A stretch of 64,000 nucleotides of DNA from Calamus simplicifolius (taxonomy: Eukaryota > Streptophyta > Magnoliopsida > Arecales > Arecaceae), in NCBI GenBank assembly GCA_900491605.1, contig UESW01003829.1:1751668-1815667 (forward strand), read 5' to 3'. Numbering within the stretch: the stretch's first letter is position 1; every line of letters starts with the position of its first letter. The notes beneath the pieces were generated by a model. The model ran no database searches. It was given only the letters and a program-made list of their open reading frames with translations, and was not told the DNA's origin. The translations under genes were made by a program, and so were the position numbers. Positions 1 through 10,320 of this stretch are shown here, one piece after another.

Positions 1-3000
1 TGGTTCATATTTTTTCAACCTTCTTCTATGACATTTTAATAAAATTATAATCTTTATTCACTTTTGTCCCTACATTTAGAGTTGGATCAAACCATTCATA
101 TTTGAACAATATAGTACATTTAATAGGCCAACCAGGATACTCAACTTCAATAATCTCTTGTAGCTTTCCATAATAATCTTGCTAATCTGCACCAACAATT
201 TGATCTTGCATACATACCCTCCAATTTTGAGTTGCTCTTGAAGAACCCAAAGACTCAACCTGAAACTTATACCCATTCACAAATTATTTGGTGTATGTAT
301 TAACTCTAGACAACGGCCATTGTGTTAGAGATTTAATGAAAATATCATCAACATTCGAAGAAGGATTATTAGTCTAAAAAATCATGAAAATGTAATTAAT
401 TTGTATACGGTATGTACTTGTTAACCTATAAGCAATGTGTCAATTTAATACTTACATGTTCGTTGAACCAATATGCAAACTTAGTATAAAGTTTCAATCC
501 AATTCATCATTGCTGATGTGAGGATCTTGTTGTCTTCACATATCACAAAACATCCTTGAAAAAATAAGTTTATGTAAACTTTGTTGAAAATAATATGAAA
601 AAATTAATTAAGTATCAAAGTGAATGAAAGGAATATTATCTTACTTTATAAACGGTTCCACTTCGGAGCAGTTCATAAGAATATAATTATGAGCAGCTTT
701 AAACTCTTTGTTTAACATATATGTTCTATTTTCGGTGCCAAATAGCCTACCAACGTCCTAAAAATAGACATCATCCGCTTCAAATGGCTATCCACATCCA
801 TCTAAATTAAGTGATAATTTTTTATTCTTAGTTTGGACATGTTCGTCAAAGTAATGCGATGCAAAATTTGAGGCCTCCTCCACCAAATATGTATTGCATA
901 TTGATCCTTCAACTCTTGCCTTATTTCAAAACATTTTTTTTAAATTTCTTTATGTACCTAAACGATTAAAGTTAAAAATAGAATAAGATACTAAATTTGG
1001 TGAACATTATAAAATAAAATTGTATAAAAAGAAAGTTATCTCTCGAATGGGTACATCCAACGATATTGAACAGGTCCAGATGAACGGGTAGATGTTCCAT
1101 GCAATTAAAAAAACTTGAAGGAAAAATTCTTTTCAACTTGCATAAAATAATTGAAATATCTTCTTTAAGTCTTGTCATGTCATTAGTTCTAATAACTCTA
1201 ACTGTTAGCTCTTTAAAAAATATACTGATCTCTGTTAATGCTTTTTAGTCATTGGCAGGCAGTAATTCATGAAATGTTATGGGTGTTGCATAAAGGCATG
1301 GCAATAATGGCTTTTCATGCCAAAAACCCTTAACTTATGCATGTCGACACATCTACTCATGTTTGATGTATATCCATTAGGAAATTTTAATTCTTTCAAC
1401 CAATCATACAGTACTGCTTTCGAATTCCTATCAAGCATGCAGCATGCCTTTGGATATTTACCATAACAGTTGATCTTGCAAGTTTAGAATGCCGACAGTA
1501 CTGATTAAGTTCCTCTCTTGATTTAACAGTATCCTTTATTTTTTCCAAAATATTCATTACTGTATGGAAAATGTTATCAAAAAACTTCTTTTCGATATGC
1601 ATCACATCAAGGTTATGTCTAATTAGATTTGTTCTCTAGCAGGGCAACTCCCAAAATATACTTTTTTCCTTCAGTCATACTCTCTACATATCTAACCATT
1701 TATAGCATCTGCACCATCTTCGAAAACATTTATCAACCCCAACTGCTCAATAAAATCTAATATTTTTTTCCCGCTCATAATAGGTGGTGCATATTTCTTA
1801 ATAACTATTTTATTAAGAATGAAGTCTTATTTTTCTAAAAGGATGCCTAGATGGCATAAACTTTTTGTGATTATCAAACCATGATTGCTTACCACTTTTG
1901 CACAATGTGAAAGCATCTAAATTCTTCATGTAATAAGGGCAAACTAAACGGCTAGTAGTTTTCCACCCAGAAAGCATGGTATATGCCGAAAAGTCACTAA
2001 TAATCCACATTAGGGCTGCTTTCATTATAAAATTCTGCTTCAATAAAATATCCTAGGTCATAACCCCTTTTGACCATAATAATTTAAGCTTTGAAATTAG
2101 GGGTTGCAGAAAGACATCTATCTTCTCTTTAGGATTTGATGACCCTAGTACTAACACTATCAAAAACATAGAAAAGTCTTTCATGCATAGCTGGGGGGTA
2201 AATTCAGTACAATTATAATTACTGGCCAATAAGAGTATTGATGTCCAAATTATTCAAATGGTTAAATTCGTCTGTGCATAGAGCAAGCCTGACATTTCTT
2301 TTTTCATATAAAAAGTGATGATGCATATCATTAAAATGTTTCCATGCAATAGAGTCTAACAGATGGCACATAACACCCTCTTCTTCTTCATGTTCTGATT
2401 GATACATCCTTTGCAACCGAGATACCAATGAAAAGTAATGTGTTTTTTTGAAAGCCATAGGTCTTGTCCTAGTTGAACTTCTCCTTGCAGCCATAAACCA
2501 GGATTCACCACAAACTTTACAAAACTACAAATCTGCATCTACATCCTAAAAAGCATGCAATTATTCTTGCAGTAGTCAATTTTCTGAACAGGTAAACTAA
2601 GCCCATGCAATATTTTTTTGTTTAATAAAATGTATCACTGACAATATTATCAGATGGTAGAACCTCTTTCATTAATCCAACAACCAAATAAAATGCCGCT
2701 TCAGATAAGTGATGTTCAGCCTTAATGTTCAACAACTGAACTGCTACCGATGATTACGAATAATTTTCACACCCAGACTATAATTATTCATTTGCAGCAC
2801 CTAGCATGTCATATAAATGTTGGCTTTCTGAATTTGGTTCTTCATAAAAGGTGCCTTGATTGAAGCCCAAAACCCCTGCATCCATCTCTATTTCTTTATA
2901 TTAATTTAAGTTGTCATATTGATTATAATTCTCAGATGCCATGTAATAATTTTTTGATGCCACATTATAATTCTCTGCTATCTCATAGACTGTATTGGCC

Positions 3001-3290
3001 CCCTAATTACTTGATTCTCCCCTAAATTCAGTTTCTCCATGGTAGTACCAGATATAGTAACCGAGCAAAAAATCATTTTTATAAAGATGAATTTTAACTA
3101 TTTTAACATCCCTATAAACTTTATTCTGACACTTTCTCAGATTTCACGGACATCTAATTCTGAATCCATCCATCCACTTTGGTTGACTACATACAAATGC
3201 AATGAATTCTTCTACTCCATTAACAAATTCAGGATTAAAAAAATATCCTTAACTCTCTAATACATTCATGAGTGTTCAACATTCATTTTA
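1..3290 (-). pseudogene. Degenerate CACTA (En/Spm) TNP2-type transposase, cut by window edge
   Basis: This is the remains of a CACTA transposase gene, whose product would cut and paste the element by its terminal repeats. Reading the minus strand from 3250 downward, fragments in several frames show, in order: a transposase-associated N-terminal domain (about 3250-3035; GVEEFI, irCP, HGE; PF13963-like); the N-terminal TNP2 region (about 2860-2219; NIKAEHHLS, RNVRLALCTDEF); central TNP2 (2043-1813 and 1605-1396; HIEKKFFDNIFHTVMNI); DUF4218 (about 1270-970; IFPSSFFNCMEHLPVHL); and DUF4216 (about 300-1; YYGKL, EYPGWPI). No frame is open for more than 91 codons, so it is inactive. The same domain order occurs in the CACTA element at 17447-24143, and the two are alignable. 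No terminal repeat was found to the right, and the left end lies outside the window. Domain names come from remembered family motifs, not from a search. Confidence 0.85.
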
Positions 3291-3845
3291 AATAATTATG
3301 TATGACTTAAAGAAATATATTTCAAAACAAATATTGGATCAACAATATTGGTATTAATATTCAAGTACAAATATATCTGATTTTGATGGCACTATTCCTA
3401 ATAATCGAATGTTACTAATTATTCTTTTTAAGATTATACAACATATTAATAAAAAATAATTAACTTATATAATCAACAATCAATATATAACATTGCATAT
3501 AACTAACACTAACATAATATATTTTAATATCTACTAAATTTCATTGCATGACATGGCAAAGGTAACAGTGTGCTTTATATGAACCTAAGCAAATAGTGTA
3601 ACTTATTTATAGTTCTAGCTTGCGAAAATAAGGAAATAAACTATTTCTAAAAACACTTGATAACATATGGAGATCTTTTCAAAATAGATAGCAATAACCT
3701 CTAAAATTAGAATCCTAACACTTAAAAAATTATGATGAATTAGAAAGAACCCTGATTATCTGGGCTAGGATCTGAACAGGGAGGCGAAGGGTCAGCTGAA
3801 CAGGGGGGGCACCAAGGGCCTGTCGAACAAGGCTAGGGCCAAAGA

Positions 3846-3861
3846 GGGGGGGGGGGGGGGG
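3846..3861 (+). repeat. G16 homopolymer
   Basis: Sixteen consecutive G are seen, following a G-rich stretch from about 3779 (several runs of three to seven G). Such a run can form a quadruplex and is also a common place for sequencing length error. Confidence 0.9.
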
Positions 3862-4370
3862 AACATCATGAAATCATTCCTTTCTATCATCGCGGGAACA
3901 TCATGGAGACAACTATGACATATTTTGATCTCCATGCCACCTGAAATCGAACATTAACAGTTGGCAATATATTTATCATGGACCACTCTGGATCTCGTGA
4001 CAATGCATACAACGAAAGAAAATCAGCTAGGTTCAACTCTCATGGAACTTTGTCACCACCACAGCCGGTGGTTGCATCTCGAGTTGCCGCAACTTGCGAC
4101 TTTTGCATCCGCAATGGAGATGCAGCATTGAACCAAGCTAAATGGCCCGCCATCATGCTTTCAGGACCAATACATAAATGAATATAGAAGTCCACTCATG
4201 TCGGCTGGTTATTTTCAACTGGTGATACTCCAGGGCCCACAAGATGGCAATCTTTTGCCGACCATCTTATGGAGCAAATAATTAATACCCTGAGATAGTC
4301 GACATTGCGCCAGAAGATGTTTACAAGTCCCAACCAGTTGGGTTGTCCTCTAAAAACTTAAGCAGTCTCC

Positions 4371-4390
4371 CTCTCTCTCTCTCTCTCTCT
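4371..4390 (+). repeat. (CT)10 microsatellite
   Basis: Ten perfect CT dinucleotides in intergenic DNA. This is a simple sequence repeat that could be length-polymorphic. Confidence 0.95.
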
Positions 4391-5320
4391 AATAAGCTCC
4401 CAGAACTTGGAAAATCCTATCGATGGCTTCTGATTGCAGAGTGTTGGACTGCTAACAAAATTGGTTTCAGACTTGAGGCCACAAAAAAAACCCATGAAGA
4501 GGTCCCAAAAAAAACATCTCCAGAGCCTACTTTTATGGGTGATATGGCTACAGGCTGAGCCACTCTTTTGAAAGAGCCCAATTCCAATCCACTTCAGTTT
4601 CCAGATAAATTATGTAAACGATAGCTACGAGGCATGCTAAATTTTTTTTTGAAATAATTTGTACCGACAACTTAATGCATAGGTGATGACGGGGATAAGC
4701 CCCACTTCTGAAAAGAAAAGCATTGAACCTATGATATAAAGTTAAAAAGCGATGGATAAAAATCATCTCATTTATTTGCCTTTTTTTCTCCATGTCAAAT
4801 TTTATTATTAAATTAAGTTTCAGTTTGCTTTATGCTCTTCACTTTTTTTATTTCAGAAAAGGAGATATAAATAGAATGAGCCACCTAGAAGTGCAACTCA
4901 CTTATGGAGGTTTAGGCACTTTTGTTTTTTTAAAAAAAAAACGAAATAGATCTAAATTTTGTTTAGAATTAAATAGGAAAGAAAAAAAAAAAAAGAAGAA
5001 AAAGGAGCTATAATCATGATCACATTTCTGGAAGGAGCTAGAATGTAGTCCCCTTGCGCTCAAGCATGAAACTATTTTTAAAATAGTTCAGAAGAGATAG
5101 ATCAAGAAATTTATTTAAAGTAGAAGAAAATGATAAAAGGATATACCTCAAATCTGAGTGCACTGGCAAATTATTGTGATGGTGGCCATGGAAGAGGGGA
5201 TAGTGATGGTAAATTTTGGTAGGTTTCATTGAGATAGAAACATCAACATAAAAGTAAAAGAGTAAGAAAGATAGCTTATATCATTGTTCTTTAATAGAAA
5301 ATGAAAGAATAAAAGGATAA

Positions 5321-7136
5321 TGATGGGGCCGGTTGACCCATGAAAAATAAAATTTTTTGGACGGCCCCAAAGGCCTAGACTCTAACGCCAGCTCCAGCGA
5401 CGACCTCCAGCGACGGCCTCCAGCATCGGCTTCCAGCGCCAGCCCTCAGCGCTAGCCAAAGGCCGACGGACTCTAACGCCAGCTCCAGCGACGGCCTCCA
5501 GCGTCGGCTTCCAGTGCCAGCCCCCAACGCTAGCCAAAGGCCGACGGATTCCAGCGCCAGCCGCCAGCGTCGGTCTCCAGCGTCGGCCTCCAGCGCCAGC
5601 ATCCAGCGCTGGTCAAAGGTCGATGGGCTCTAGCGCCGGCCCCCAAGGCCGGCACATCAAAGGTCGACACCCACCAAGGCCGGCCTCTCCAAGCTAGACG
5701 GCCGCGATAGCTAGCCGGCCCCGGCACATAGCTAGCCGACCCCGGCACATTGCTAGCCGGCCACGACGTCTCCAAGCTAGCCGGCCACGGCGTCTTCAGT
5801 CCCGCCGAGTCGGCCAAGGCCGTCCCCGGCCGGCCCGACTTGGCCCCGTCGTCTCCAAGTCCGCCGAGTCGGCCAAGGCCGTCCCCAGCCAGCCCGACTC
5901 GGCCCCGGCATCTCCAAGCTAGCCGGCCCCGACACATTCCTAGCCGGCCACGACGTCTCCAAGCTAGCCGGCCCCGGCACATTGCTAGCCGGCCACGACA
6001 TCTCCAAGCTAGCCGACCACGACGTCTTCAGTCCCGCCGAGTCGACCAAGGTCGTCCCCGGCCAGCCCGACTCGGCCCCGGCGTCTCCAAGTCCGCCGAG
6101 TCGGCCAAGGCCGTCCCCGGCCAGCCCGACTCAGCCCCGTCGTCTCCAGTCCCGCCGAGTCGGCTAAGGCCATCCCCGGCCGGCCCGACTCGGCCCCATC
6201 GTCTCCAAGTCCGCCGAGTCGGCCAAGGCCGTCCCCGGCCAGCCCGACTCGGCCCCGGCGTCTCCAAGCTAGCCGGCCCCGGCACATTGCTAGCCGGCCA
6301 CGGCGTCTCCAAGCTCGCCGGCCCCGGCGTCCCCAGGCTAGCCGGCCCCAGCGTCTCCAGTCCCGCGAGTCGGCCAAGGCCATCCCCGGCCAGCCCGACT
6401 CAGCCCCGGCGTCCCCAGGCTAGCCAGCCCCGGCGTTTCCAGCCCCGCCAAGTCGACCAAGGCCATCCCCGGCTAGCCCGACTCGGCCCCGACGTCTCCA
6501 AGTCCGCCGAGTCGGCCAAGGCCATCCCCGGCCAGCCCGACTCGGCCCCGTCGTCTCCAAATCCACCGATTAGGCCCCGCCCCGGCACTGCCTTGCCGGC
6601 TGGATGGGCTCCAGCCATCTCAGGTCGACCCAGCTCGACTCGGGCAAGATGGGACCCCCCGGTTCCGCCAGATCAGCCCCAGTGGTTCAAGAATCCGTTT
6701 CTCTGACGCGCGCCGCACGACATCTCCCGACGCGCATCGTCCGACAGTGCCGATGCGCACCGCAGCGCCAACGTGCACTGTCCGACAGCGCCAGATCCGA
6801 CAATCCAACGGCCCCGTCGGCTGATGGGACGCAGACCCACGTGATGGTGCCAGCGTCAACCCCTATAAAAGGGTAAATTACGTCGAGAACAAGGTAACAC
6901 ACATTTTACACCCTCGAGGCCCTAACTCTCAAAGGAACTACCTGATCCTTCTGAGACCTCTCCCTCCTCAAGAGCTCTCTCGAGCTCCTTCTCTACTGTG
7001 ACCTCTGTCACTAACTTGGGCGTCGGAGGGTCCCATCGAAGAACCCTCTCCGGTCTTGGGACTTCTTTGTAGGCAACCCGGTGAAGAAGAAGAGCCTCCA
7101 TTCCCAACGTCCAGGAGGGGTGATCGGGCGTCATCA
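5321..7136 (+). repeat. 5' LTR of the gag-only gypsy element
   Basis: The LTR is 1816 bp and bounded by TGATG and CATCA. It opens with a short unique part, then GC-rich imperfect tandem repeats from about 5380 to 6590. The repeat core alternates CCGAGTCGGCCAAGG, CCCGACTCGGCCCC and AGCTAGCCGGCCCCGGC, and is very rich in CpG. A unique promoter segment with a TATA box follows, then R and U5. Long open frames across the array (for example 5750-6706) come from stop-poor GC repeats and are not considered genes. Confidence 0.93.
6864..6870 (+). promoter_or_regulatory. TATA box in the 5' LTR
   Basis: TATAAAA in the context CCCCTATAAAAGGG, 267 bases before the LTR end and just after the repetitive U3. 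The same site is kept in the 3' LTR at 12098-12104. Transcription would start about 30 bases downstream and give the R-U5 leader. Confidence 0.75.
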
Positions 7137-7139
7137 GAT

Positions 7140-7158
7140 TGGCGCGCCAAGAAGGGGG
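7140..7158 (+). other. Primer binding site of the gag-only element
   Basis: TGGCGCGCCAAGAAGGGGG starts three bases after the 5' LTR. Tat/RIRE2-type elements carry a PBS of the form TGGCGC...GAAGG that pairs with a tRNA 3' end (Arg in RIRE2-like elements). I did not have the host tRNA set to confirm which tRNA pairs here. Confidence 0.65.
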
Positions 7159-7224
7159 CATAATAAAAAGTAGCGCACGTCCTCCCCGAGCTACATCTTT
7201 CGTCCCCCCTCTTCTTTCAGAAGC

Positions 7225-8799
7225 CATGGTGGTGACCCGCGCTCAGGACGTCTCCATCAGCTGCCCAATGGGGCTTCCCCCGCCAGCTAGACAGCAGGAG
7301 GCCAATCCCCCTGCTGCCGACCCTCCGGTCGCTTGCCCGCCGCCGGACGCCGCCCTCCAAACAGCGGAGCGGCTGGCAACCCTTTCCCAGCAAGTCCAGA
7401 ATCTCACCGCCATGATCCACGGCCTCCAGCAACAACAGTCCATGGCCACCCAGCATCAAACTGCTCCCCTCGCCAGTCAGCGGTCGGCGAGGGAGGGTCC
7501 CCCCGGCGGGAGGCCGATCGGCGAGAGACCGGCCGACGTCAAGCTTCCCCCAGGAAGCTTCGACGCGAGCCCTCCAAGCGGCCACGGTCCTTTGACCGCG
7601 GCTCCAACAAATTTCCTCCCAAGCCACATCATCACGAGGAACCCAGGCGGAAGTCCCGACTTCCGTCTCCATCTCCGTCCGCCTCCTCTTCTTCTTCCTC
7701 CTAGCCACCTCGAAGGGCCCCGACGATCAACCACCAGGCGGAGGAACGCCTGGAGGAGTACAACAGGCGACTAGACGAGCTCGCCAAGAAGATCAACCGT
7801 CAGCCGAAGGAAGAGTTCGACACTCGTCCTCCTTACACTCGCCGCATCCTGGAGGAACCGGTTCCCTCGAGATTTCGCTTCCCCCAGGTGGACCCGTACG
7901 ACGGTATGACCGACCTCCTCAACCACCTCAAAAGTTACAAGGCTATGATGCAAATCCAGGGTGCCCCAGACGCCCTCCTCTGCAAGGCCTTCCCCGTAAC
8001 TCTGCAAAAGGCCGCACGTGCATGGCACTCACGCCTGCCCCCTCACAGCATCGACTCCTTCCGGGAGCTAGAGAGGGCATTTTTGGCCCACTTTGATGCC
8101 TACCGCCGGATCTCAAGGATGGCAGACAGCCTCTTCTCCGTCCGTCAGAAGGAAGGAGAGTCACTGCGGGACTTCGTGTCCCGATTCAAAACTGCCACCC
8201 TCGAGGTCTACCATCTCGACGATGCGGTGGCCTCCCTAGCGCTGAAGCGGGGACTCCTTTCGTCCCGTTTCACCTTCTCACTGGATAAGAAGCCCCCGAG
8301 CTCTTATTCTGACCTCCTCCTCCGGGCCCAGAAGTACATCCGTGCCAACGAGGCTAACTCGTCCAGAAGGGAAGCCGGCAGGAGTTCCAATAAGAAGCCA
8401 ACCCCCACGGAACCAGCTGAGGGACGATCCTGGCAGCCCGAGCCGCCCAGTCGCTTTGACCAACGGCCCCAGGCGCTGGTTCCTAAGGGGCAGTTTACTC
8501 CTCTCACGGCTCCGATCTCCCACATCCTGCTAGAGATTGAGGAGGAGCCATACTTTCAACGCCCACGTCCCCTAAAGTCAATAAACCCCCACAACAAAGA
8601 GCTTTACTGCCGGTATCACCAAGATTGTGGGCATGACACCGAAGATTGCCGCCAGTTGAAGAAGGTCATTGAAAAGTTTGCCCAGCAGGGCCACTTAGGC
8701 AAGTTCGTTCGAGGAAACCTCACGGCCCCGGGTGCGTCGGCACCTCCAGCGCCTCAGATTTGCCTCAATAATGCTCCAACGGAAGGAACAATAGCATGA
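7225..8799 (+). pseudogene. gag: Broken gag polyprotein of the gag-only element
   Basis: Gag would form the cytoplasmic particle that packages the element RNA. The likely start is ATG 7225 (MVVTRAQDVS), with an upstream in-frame extension from 7139 also open. The N-terminal part is Pro/Gln-rich. The reading frame must shift by one near 7490, and an amber codon lies at 7702-7704. After it the frame is open to 8799 (303 codons from the internal ATG 7888). The open part holds a retrotransposon gag domain (PF03732-like; ARAWHSRLPPHSIDSF, LAHF, VRQKEGESLRDFVSRF) and a C-terminal zinc-knuckle-like YCRYHQDCGHDTEDC motif at about 8606-8650. Two breaks make a full-length product unlikely unless the frameshift is a sequence error. 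No pol follows: after the stop there are about 185 bases and then the minisatellite. Confidence 0.85.
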
Positions 8800-8984
8800 C
8801 CTCATGAGGGGCGAGCAGTAGCTCGGAGAGCCGACGGAAGGAAGCAAGCTGGCTTCAAAATGGGAAGCTTCTCCCCCACACTCGGAACACGGACGGTACT
8901 CTCAGTAGCTTGCTGATCCTTTAATAAAGTATTATTTGGAATATCCTTGTCTTATCACATCTTGGGATGAGTGTATTTCTTAGA

Positions 8985-9900
8985 CAGAGACCAACTCCGC
9001 GTTGGCAACAAAGACCGACTCCGCGTCGGCACTAAAGACCAACTCCGCATTGGCACCAAAGACCAACTCCGCGTCGGCACCAAAGACCGACTCCGCGTCG
9101 GCACTAAAGACCAACTCCACGTTGGCACCAAAGACCGACTCTGCGTCGGCACCAAAGACCAACTCCGTGTTGGCACCAAAGACCAACTCTGTGTTGGCAC
9201 CAAAGACCAACTCCGTGTTGGCACCAAAGACCGACTTCGCGTCGGCACCAAAGACCAACTCCGTGTTGGCACCAAAGACCGACTCCGCGTCGGCACCTAA
9301 GACCGATTCCGCGTCGGCACCAAAGACCAACTCCGTGTTGGCACCAAAGACCGACTCCGTGTTGGCACCAAAGATCGACTCCACGTCGGCACCAAAGACC
9401 GACTCCGTGTTGGCACCAAAGACCGATTCCGCGTCGGTACCAAAGACCGACTCCGTGTTGGCACCAAAGACCAACTCCGTGTTGACACCAAAGACCGACT
9501 CCACGTCGGCACCAAAGACCAACTCCGTGTTGGCACCAAAGACCGACTCCGCGTCGGCACCAAAGACCAACTCCGCGTTGGCACCAAAGACCGACTCCGC
9601 GTCGGCACCAAAGACCGACTCCGTGTTGGCACCAAAGACCGACTCCACGTGGGCACCAAAGACCGACTCCGTGTCGGCACCAAAGACCGACTCCGCGTCG
9701 GCACCAAAGACCGACTCCGCGTCGGCACCAAAGACCGACTCCGCGTCGGCACCAAAGACCGACTCCGTGTTAGCACCAAAGACCGACTCCGCGTCGGCAC
9801 CAAAGACCGACTCTGCATCAGCACCAAAGACCGGCTCCGCATCAGCAACAAAGACCGACTCCGCGTCGGCACCCAAGACCGGCTCTGTGTCGACACCCTC
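8985..9900 (+). repeat. 24 bp minisatellite, about 38 units, with hairpin-forming core
   Basis: The unit is close to ACCAAAGACCGACTCCGCGTCGGC, repeated about 38 times with few length changes. Each unit holds a short inverted repeat, CCGAC-TCCGC-GTCGG or CCAAC-TCCGT-GTTGG. Because 24 is a multiple of three and the units lack stops, several frames stay open on both strands (plus 9002-10042, minus 9924-8980), giving eight-residue peptide repeats such as SASAPKTD. I read these as side effects of the repeat. The array lies where pol would be in a full element. Confidence 0.95.
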
Positions 9901-10302
9901 AAGCTCAAGACCTGCGGATTCCAATCAATGGAGTTTCCTGGGGGGCAGACAAACCCCCAGGCTGGTTCAAAAGGAGCTCACTGGCATCACGGCCCACGGG
10001 ACACCACTCGGCCCCGGCACGGCGGTGCCCCGAGTCGGTTAAGACCCTAAAGGCTCCGCACCCGGCTGAGTCGCCCCTCGCAGAGGTTCCACACCCCCGA
10101 GGCGGTTCAAAAGGAACCTGACGATGCCCAGCTCTCAGGTCACCCTCCGGGGTTTACTCCCGGACCCCGCGTTGGGAAAGGATTACTGGCCGCCCTCAGC
10201 TAGCCAAAGAAGGCACGCAGACGTCCATCCAAGGCAGCGCAAGGTACCAAGGTAAAGGTTCTACACTCCTTTCGCTTAGCCGATGCGGGGCACACAAGCT
10301 CA
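9901..10302 (+). other. Internal spacer between minisatellite and polypurine tract
   Basis: About 400 bp of GC-rich DNA with no pol motif and no convincing gene. It repeats the phrase GGTTCAAAAGGA twice (near 9963 and 10105). It may hold cis-acting packaging or termination sequence of the element. Confidence 0.5.
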
Positions 10303-10318
10303 AGGAGTGTGAGGGGCA
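10303..10318 (+). other. Polypurine tract of the gag-only element
   Basis: AGGAGTGTGAGGGGCA just before the 3' LTR start at 10321. It is purine-rich but interrupted. The position fits a plus-strand primer site. Confidence 0.5.
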
Positions 10319-10320
10319 TT

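Larger units (their letters stand above)
3291..5315. other. Intergenic DNA with no recognised gene
   Basis: This stretch lies between the CACTA remnant and the gag-only LTR element. It is mostly AT-rich. It holds a G homopolymer (3846-3861), a CT microsatellite (4371-4390) and an A-rich run near 4980-5000. Short open frames at 3978-4181, 4343-4558, 4548-4793 and 5038-5229 resemble no family I know and are about the length expected by chance. Part of it, near 3290-3700, could be the unrecognised subterminal region of the CACTA remnant. Confidence 0.6.

Noticed and set aside
5750..6706. 318-codon Pro/Arg/Ser-rich open frame in the 5' LTR
   Set aside because: It lies wholly in the GC-rich LTR tandem array, overlaps long frames on both strands and has similar but not equivalent frames in the 3' LTR. 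It is not a gene.
8985..9900. Could the regular 24 bp array be a CRISPR array?
   Set aside because: Units are contiguous with no unique spacers, inside a plant LTR element. It is a minisatellite.
9002..10042. 346-codon open frame of eight-residue repeats (SASAPKTD...)
   Set aside because: It is the translation of the 24 bp minisatellite. Comparable open frames exist on the other strand (9924-8980) and in other phases, as expected for a stop-free repeat with a period divisible by three.
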